Below are positions 15,027 to 18,281 of a stretch of DNA of 18,281 nucleotides, one piece after another. The stretch comes from Spirochaeta sp. (GTDB taxonomy: Bacteria; Spirochaetota; Spirochaetia; DSM-27196; SLAA01). The position numbers were made by a program, and so were the translations under genes. The notes beneath the pieces were generated by a model. The model did no database searches and was not told the origin of the DNA. It saw only the letters and a list, made by a program, of their open reading frames with translations. The stretch spans positions 1 to 18,281 of the forward strand of contig JAIVHN010000006.1 of assembly GCA_020201015.1 (NCBI GenBank). The letters run 5' to 3'. The stretch's first letter is position 1. Every line of letters begins with the position of its first letter.

Positions 15027-15764
15027 TTAGCGAGTACCGTTTGCAAAGCTATAAACGATATCGGCAGTTAGCTGAATCAGCTCCGGGGCGGCGGCAAAGT
15101 CGTCATGAGCAACCTGCTCATGAGCTGAAAAAATTCGGGTTTGTGAACGAAGCACCTCGGCAAGTTCCAAGGTTTGGGCGCACGGCACTACCTTGTCGAA
15201 CTCACTTGCAATGACAAGGCTTGGTACTGACAGTGGGCCATGAAGTTTCTCTGTGTGAAACCACACCGGTGCAAAAAGCATGTTCTGGAGTTCCGCGGAC
15301 TCAGGCACCGCATCGGCAAACAGGGCTTTTTGGCGTTCGGCCGGGGAGTTGTTCGAAAAGAAGCGCAGTCTTGCGAGCCTATCTGGAATGAGGCGAAACC
15401 GAATAAGAAACCGGATTACGGCTGTACCTAACTTGCTCGTGTGCTGTTTTCCGTAGGGTGCAGCCACAATGACGACTCGGTCGACGCACTCATGTCCCAG
15501 CTCCTGGGCCATAAGGGCCGCAAGAACTCCCCCAAGACTGTGCCCCACCAGAATTAGGCGATGTCCGGACCTATGAGCCAGTTCGCGGCAGTACGAGCTT
15601 GTTGAAGTGATCAGGGTATCAAGTGAGGACATCTCAAGGTCAGGTGTGTGGACTGTGTCGAACCGCGTCTCCAGTACGGGTTTGAGGTAGCGCCAGAATG
15701 ACCCTCTGACGCCGTAGCCGTGGAGAAGCACTACCGTTCGACTGTTTTCATCTGTTGTGCTCAT
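15027..15764 (-). CDS. Alpha/beta-hydrolase fold protein
   Basis: A 245-residue soluble hydrolase of the alpha/beta fold. The oxyanion-hole string LLHGYG is at 13-18 and the nucleophile elbow GHSLGG at 74-79, with Ser76. The acid is probably Asp190 (ASEFDKVVP) and the base His220 (QVAHDDF), in the expected order and spacing. A helical lid region lies around 105-165. No signal peptide or membrane helix is seen. The start ATG 15764 forms an ATGA overlap with the rlmN stop, so translation is probably coupled to rlmN; an upstream in-frame start near 15797 lies deeper in rlmN and is less likely. Substrate (ester, lactone, peptide or other) cannot be inferred. Confidence 0.85.
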   Translation of the reverse strand: MSTTDENSRTVVLLHGYGVRGSFWRYLKPVLETRFDTVHTPDLEMSSLDTLITSTSSYCRELAHRSGHRLILVGHSLGGVLAALMAQELGHECVDRVVIVAAPYGKQHTSKLGTAVIRFLIRFRLIPDRLARLRFFSNNSPAERQKALFADAVPESAELQNMLFAPVWFHTEKLHGPLSVPSLVIASEFDKVVPCAQTLELAEVLRSQTRIFSAHEQVAHDDFAAAPELIQLTADIVYSFANGTR

Positions 15765-16774
15765 AACGGTACTCTCACTCCGGCGAGCATACCGCAAGCA
15801 GCCGCAATATCCGGCCCCCGAGACGTTCTAATGGTCGCAGGAACCCCGCCTCGCTCAAGCTCGGCGCGGAAGGCCTCCACCCGACGTGGATCGGAGCTTT
15901 GTAGATGAGTACCTGGAATAGTATTCCAAGGAATGAGGTTTACCCGTACCATAAGTCCCCTAAGAATTTTAATGAGTTCGTGGGCATGTTTCGGACTGTC
16001 GTTGAGCCCCGCAAATGGAATGTACTCAATAGTGATACGACGGCACTTGTCCTCCCGCCGATCTCGCAGGAGCGTCAAGATGTCTCGAGTCGGGTGCAAG
16101 GTTTCGGTCGGTAAGAAAGACTCGCGTTCCTGCGCAAAGGGTGAGTGCAGGCTCAGCGCCAGGCGAACGCTGGTTGCGTTCAAAAGTTCCTCCAACTGAG
16201 GTAGTATGCCAATAGTAGAGACCGTAATGCGCCGGGTAGACAGGCCGCAAACCGTGGTTAAAATTTCCAAGGCGGCAAGCGTATTGGGTAGGTTATCAAG
16301 CGGCTCGCCCATTCCCATAAACACAATGTTAGTAATCTGGTCACGCTCGGGAATGCCTTGATACTGGCTAAGGATCTCACCAACACTTAGGTTACGACCG
16401 GCACCAAGTTGAGCCGTCATGCAAAAGGTACAGCCACGTTTACAGCCGCTCTGCGAGGATATACACAGTGTGTGGCGCTGTTTGTCTGGAATTGACACCG
16501 CCTCAAATACCGCACCATCCTCGGGTGACTCAAACAGGTATTTGCGGGTCCCGTCGCGAGATGAACGGCTACTTTCTGGGACGAGCCTACCTACTACGAA
16601 CCGTGCTGCGAGGATTTCACGTCGAGCCTTAGAGATGTTACTCATGTCCTTGATCTCGACAAACGGGGCGTGATACAGCCACTGTGTCAGCTGTGATGCA
16701 GTGAAGCTAGGCCAGCCGAGCAAAGCAACTAACTCCGATAGCTGCGCGGGGGTATGACCATAAAGTTTGTTCAA
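15761..16774 (-). CDS. rlmN: Dual-specificity 23S rRNA/tRNA adenine-C2 methyltransferase RlmN
   Basis: Radical SAM enzyme that methylates C2 of A2503 in 23S rRNA and of A37 in some tRNAs. It has 337 residues. The [4Fe-4S]-binding CxxxCxxC is GCKRGCTFC (Cys111, Cys115, Cys118). The conserved Cys104 precedes it in TLCISSQSGC. The methyl-carrying cysteine is Cys327 in RGPDIAAACGM. Other family strings are VFMGMGEPLDN, TVSTIG, LALSLHSP and LIPWN. The start is TTG 16774, supported by GGAG on the minus strand (about 16785-16782) seven bases upstream; family N-termini of this length agree. A GC hairpin lies about 50 bp upstream, between it and the 59-residue gene. It is followed by the hydrolase with a 4-nt overlap. 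Confidence 0.95.
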   Translation of the reverse strand: MNKLYGHTPAQLSELVALLGWPSFTASQLTQWLYHAPFVEIKDMSNISKARREILAARFVVGRLVPESSRSSRDGTRKYLFESPEDGAVFEAVSIPDKQRHTLCISSQSGCKRGCTFCMTAQLGAGRNLSVGEILSQYQGIPERDQITNIVFMGMGEPLDNLPNTLAALEILTTVCGLSTRRITVSTIGILPQLEELLNATSVRLALSLHSPFAQERESFLPTETLHPTRDILTLLRDRREDKCRRITIEYIPFAGLNDSPKHAHELIKILRGLMVRVNLIPWNTIPGTHLQSSDPRRVEAFRAELERGGVPATIRTSRGPDIAAACGMLAGVRVPL

Positions 16775-16820
16775 AGATGTGCTCCGTGTCGTGCTGTAGA
16801 GGTAATAACGAGAGATAAGC

Positions 16821-16839
16821 GCCGGGGCTAAACCCCGGC
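16821..16839 (-). terminator. GC-rich hairpin between the small gene and rlmN
   Basis: GCCGGGG (16821-16827), CTAAA, CCCCGGC (16833-16839): a perfect 7-bp GC stem with a 5-base loop. It starts 8 bp after the small-gene stop. Downstream on the minus strand the sequence is only moderately T-rich (GCTTATCTCTC), so termination may be partial. It could set the ratio of small-gene mRNA to rlmN mRNA. Confidence 0.5.
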
Positions 16840-16846
16840 CGATGTT

Positions 16847-17026
16847 TTATGCGGTCTCGTCGACATTGTTGCCACGATACTCCTCTTCAGGCGGCGGCGG
16901 TTGCTCAGCAGCATTATTGCTGGCCTCCTCCGGCGCTTGATCGTCCCGTGGTTGTTCTGGGGGAGCGGGCGGATACTCTTGTGGCGAGGGCGTAGCGACT
17001 GTCGGATCCATATATCCAATAAACAT
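16847..17026 (-). CDS. Short Pro/Glu-rich protein of unknown function (59 aa)
   Basis: I do not recognise this gene. It begins MFIGYMDPTVATPSPQEY, continues as an acidic proline-rich chain (with PPAPPEQPRDDQAPEE and EQPPPPEEEY) and ends RGNNVDETA. There is no membrane segment, no cysteine and no known motif; the composition predicts a disordered, strongly acidic peptide with a short hydrophobic N-terminus. Support for its being real is in the expression signals. AAGGAGGTG (17039-17031), a near-perfect anti-Shine-Dalgarno match, stands 4 bases before the ATG. A near-consensus promoter lies at 17076-17048. A GC hairpin follows the stop. It is divergent from trxB and upstream of rlmN on the same strand. 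An overlapping longer frame (17094-16828) lacks these signals and crosses the promoter. Confidence 0.72.
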   Translation of the reverse strand: MFIGYMDPTVATPSPQEYPPAPPEQPRDDQAPEEASNNAAEQPPPPEEEYRGNNVDETA

Positions 17027-17047
17027 ATCGCACCTCCTTCTCCCTTA

Positions 17048-17076
17048 AGTATACCACTGCGAATGCCAGCAGTCAA
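17048..17076 (-). promoter_or_regulatory. Near-consensus sigma70 promoter for the small gene (and rlmN)
   Basis: On the minus strand, TTGACT (17076-17071), a 17-bp spacer, then TATACT (17053-17048); each box matches 5/6. Transcription would start near 17041, giving a leader of only about 15 nt that begins at the strong ribosome binding site. Confidence 0.75.
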
Positions 17077-17141
17077 AAAACAGGGCGTCCGCAAAAAAAG
17101 CTTAATATATCAATTAAAAACAAGTAAATGCATGAGTCGGT

Positions 17142-17163
17142 ATCTTGACGGCATCTTGACGGC
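17142..17163 (+). repeat. Two tandem copies of an 11-bp unit carrying a -35 box
   Basis: ATCTTGACGGC occurs twice head to tail (17142-17152 and 17153-17163), followed by ATC of a third partial unit. Each copy contains TTGACG. Only the second is correctly spaced from a -10. Confidence 0.95.
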
Positions 17164-17184
17164 ATCCCTCCTGTATCGTATATT
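17156..17184 (+). promoter_or_regulatory. Sigma70 promoter of trxB
   Basis: TTGACG (17156-17161), 17 bp, TATATT (17179-17184); each box matches 5/6. The region upstream (about 17085-17130) is rich in A and T and could act as an UP element. The leader to the trxB ATG is about 100 nt. Confidence 0.65.
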
Positions 17185-17199
17185 CAAGTTTAAGAATAT
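17180..17199. promoter_or_regulatory. Inverted repeat over the trxB -10 and start site
   Basis: ATATTC, 8-bp spacer, GAATAT: a symmetric dyad covering the -10 box and the expected transcription start. A repressor bound here would block the promoter. No known regulator's consensus is clearly matched. Confidence 0.4.
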
Positions 17200-17292
17200 T
17201 GTGCAGATGCGGGGTACACCGTCATAAGTGTGCTCATCAATTTAGCAGCTAATGGGCTATCGCGTCTGGTTTACGAAGAAGGATGTACTCAC

Positions 17293-18234
17293 ATGGAAAA
17301 CGTAATTATTATCGGCTCAGGGCCAGCGGCTCACACTGCGGCAGTGTACGCCGCACGGGCGGAACTTCAACCTCTGATGTTTGAGGGTTTTATGGCAGGT
17401 GGTGTTGCGCCGGGGGGGCAGCTAACCACGACCACAGAGGTAGAGAACTATCCGGGCTTTCCTGAAGGCATTGAAGGCCCTGCTATTATGGATCTCATGA
17501 GGAAACAGTCGGCCAAATTCGGCACTCGCATCAAGACTGAGACAATATCGCGTGCCGACATTTCGCACCGGCCGTTCAAGGCCTATACCGAGGGCGGTAC
17601 CGAGTACCAAAGCAAGGTTTTAATTATTGCCACTGGAGCTACCGCCAAGACCATGGAGTTTCCTGGCGTGGAACGACTTTGGCAACGAGGGATCTCGGCC
17701 TGCGCGGTCTGTGACGGGGCGCTGCCGGTCTATCGCAATAAACCTTTGGTAGTGATTGGAGGCGGAGACTCGGCATGTGAAGAGTCGCTGTATCTCTCCA
17801 AGTTCGGGAGCGAGATCCACATGATTGTACGGCGTGACGAAATGCGGGCATCTAAGATCATGCAGCAGCGTGTGTACGACAATCCCAAAATCACGGTGCA
17901 TTGGAATACTCTTGCGGTTGAGGTTCTGGGTGATTCGGTGGTGAGCGAGGTTCGCGTTAAGAACAAAAATACCCAAGAGGAAACGACAATTACCGCTGGA
18001 GGACTATTCTTTGCTATCGGGCACGAACCTAATACGGCATTTTTAGAAGGACAGTTGAAGACCGATGAAACAGGTTACGTGCTGACCGCACCTGACTCAA
18101 CGGTCACCAGTGTAGAGGGGATTTTTGCCTGCGGTGATGTTCAGGATAAGCATTATCGGCAGGCAGTTACAGCTGCGGGGTCCGGGTGTATGGCTGCAAT
18201 TGAAGCCGAACACTGGTTAGCCAAGCAGGAATAG
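17293..18234 (+). CDS. trxB: Thioredoxin reductase
   Basis: FAD-dependent enzyme that reduces thioredoxin with NADPH, the base of the cytosolic thiol redox system. It has 313 residues, the usual length. FAD site GSGPAA (8-13) and GDV (281-283); redox-active CAVC (137-140); NADPH site GGGDSA (156-161) with the arginines of VRRDEMRA (180-181), which favour NADPH. The start is ATG 17293, with AAGGA at 17279-17283; the frame is open back to 17230, but that extension is not family-like. The position-13/14 Ala-His (GPAAHTAAVYA) replaces the more common Ala-Gly-xx-Ala. Transcribed alone from the promoter at 17156-17184. After the stop only 47 bases remain and hold no clear terminator. Confidence 0.95.
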   Translation: MENVIIIGSGPAAHTAAVYAARAELQPLMFEGFMAGGVAPGGQLTTTTEVENYPGFPEGIEGPAIMDLMRKQSAKFGTRIKTETISRADISHRPFKAYTEGGTEYQSKVLIIATGATAKTMEFPGVERLWQRGISACAVCDGALPVYRNKPLVVIGGGDSACEESLYLSKFGSEIHMIVRRDEMRASKIMQQRVYDNPKITVHWNTLAVEVLGDSVVSEVRVKNKNTQEETTITAGGLFFAIGHEPNTAFLEGQLKTDETGYVLTAPDSTVTSVEGIFACGDVQDKHYRQAVTAAGSGCMAAIEAEHWLAKQE

Positions 18235-18281
18235 CGGGAGCCCGGAACCCGCATGGGTGCCGAGCTTCCTTGGTTAACTAC

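Noticed and set aside
16828..17094. An 88-codon minus-strand frame overlapping the small gene
   Set aside because: It begins inside or upstream of the promoter boxes, has no ribosome binding site, and its Arg-rich sequence looks like an out-of-frame reading of the 59-residue gene.
17207..17227. Six-codon upstream frame (ATG CGG ... TAA) in the trxB leader
   Set aside because: No ribosome binding site and no attenuator-like codon pattern or paired hairpins.
18234..18252. Possible terminator hairpin GCGGG/CCCGC after trxB
   Set aside because: Only a 5-bp stem with a 9-base loop and no T-run; the window ends soon after.

Overview
The window looks like a chromosomal segment of a free-living spirochaete (Spirochaetota, Spirochaetales-like). 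This taxonomic call is an inference. It rests on an aerotolerance (Bat) operon of the spirochaete/Bacteroidetes kind, an IF-1 whose sequence closely resembles the treponemal form as I remember it, many GTG and TTG starts behind strong Shine-Dalgarno sites, and the overall gene mix. No rRNA, tRNA, CRISPR array, insertion sequence, integrase or phage gene was seen. It reads as core and lightly accessory chromosome.

Layout. (1) 1-4136, + strand: a Bat operon, batA (cut by the left edge), batB, batC and a fused batD-batE. Two adjacent members look damaged: batB has lost an internal segment with the first metal-site motif and a membrane helix, and batC is frameshifted. (2) 4126-4542, +: a Smr-domain protein, convergent stop-to-stop with infA. 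(3) 4543-5721, -: a DUF368/PopT polyprenyl-phosphate carrier followed by infA, probably one transcript. (4) 5812-6783, +: an aldo-keto reductase transcribed divergently from popT. (5) 6998-11056, +: a complete YehZYXW/OsmF-type quaternary-amine ABC importer (binding lipoprotein, permease, ATPase with a C-terminal CBS-like extension, second permease) behind a recognisable promoter. (6) 11139-14992, +: an amylosucrase overlapping two tandem cyclic-nucleotide-binding/GGDEF proteins. (7) 15027-17026, -: a 59-residue Pro/Glu-rich protein, rlmN and an alpha/beta hydrolase, read from a near-consensus promoter. (8) 17293-18234, +: thioredoxin reductase, divergent from the small protein, with a promoter carrying an 11-bp tandem duplication of its -35 region.

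How they work together. The Bat locus would form a periplasmic/inner-membrane stress complex, but its lesions suggest decay or sequence error. The Yeh system imports betaine-like solutes. The sucrose gene and the two GGDEF proteins overlap, which suggests that cyclic-nucleotide sensing is co-expressed with sucrose/alpha-glucan metabolism. The two GGDEF proteins have lost different conserved motifs, which is the most unusual protein-level observation here. The best candidate for an undescribed element is the short Pro/Glu-rich gene at 16847-17026, with its strong promoter, strong ribosome binding site and following hairpin.
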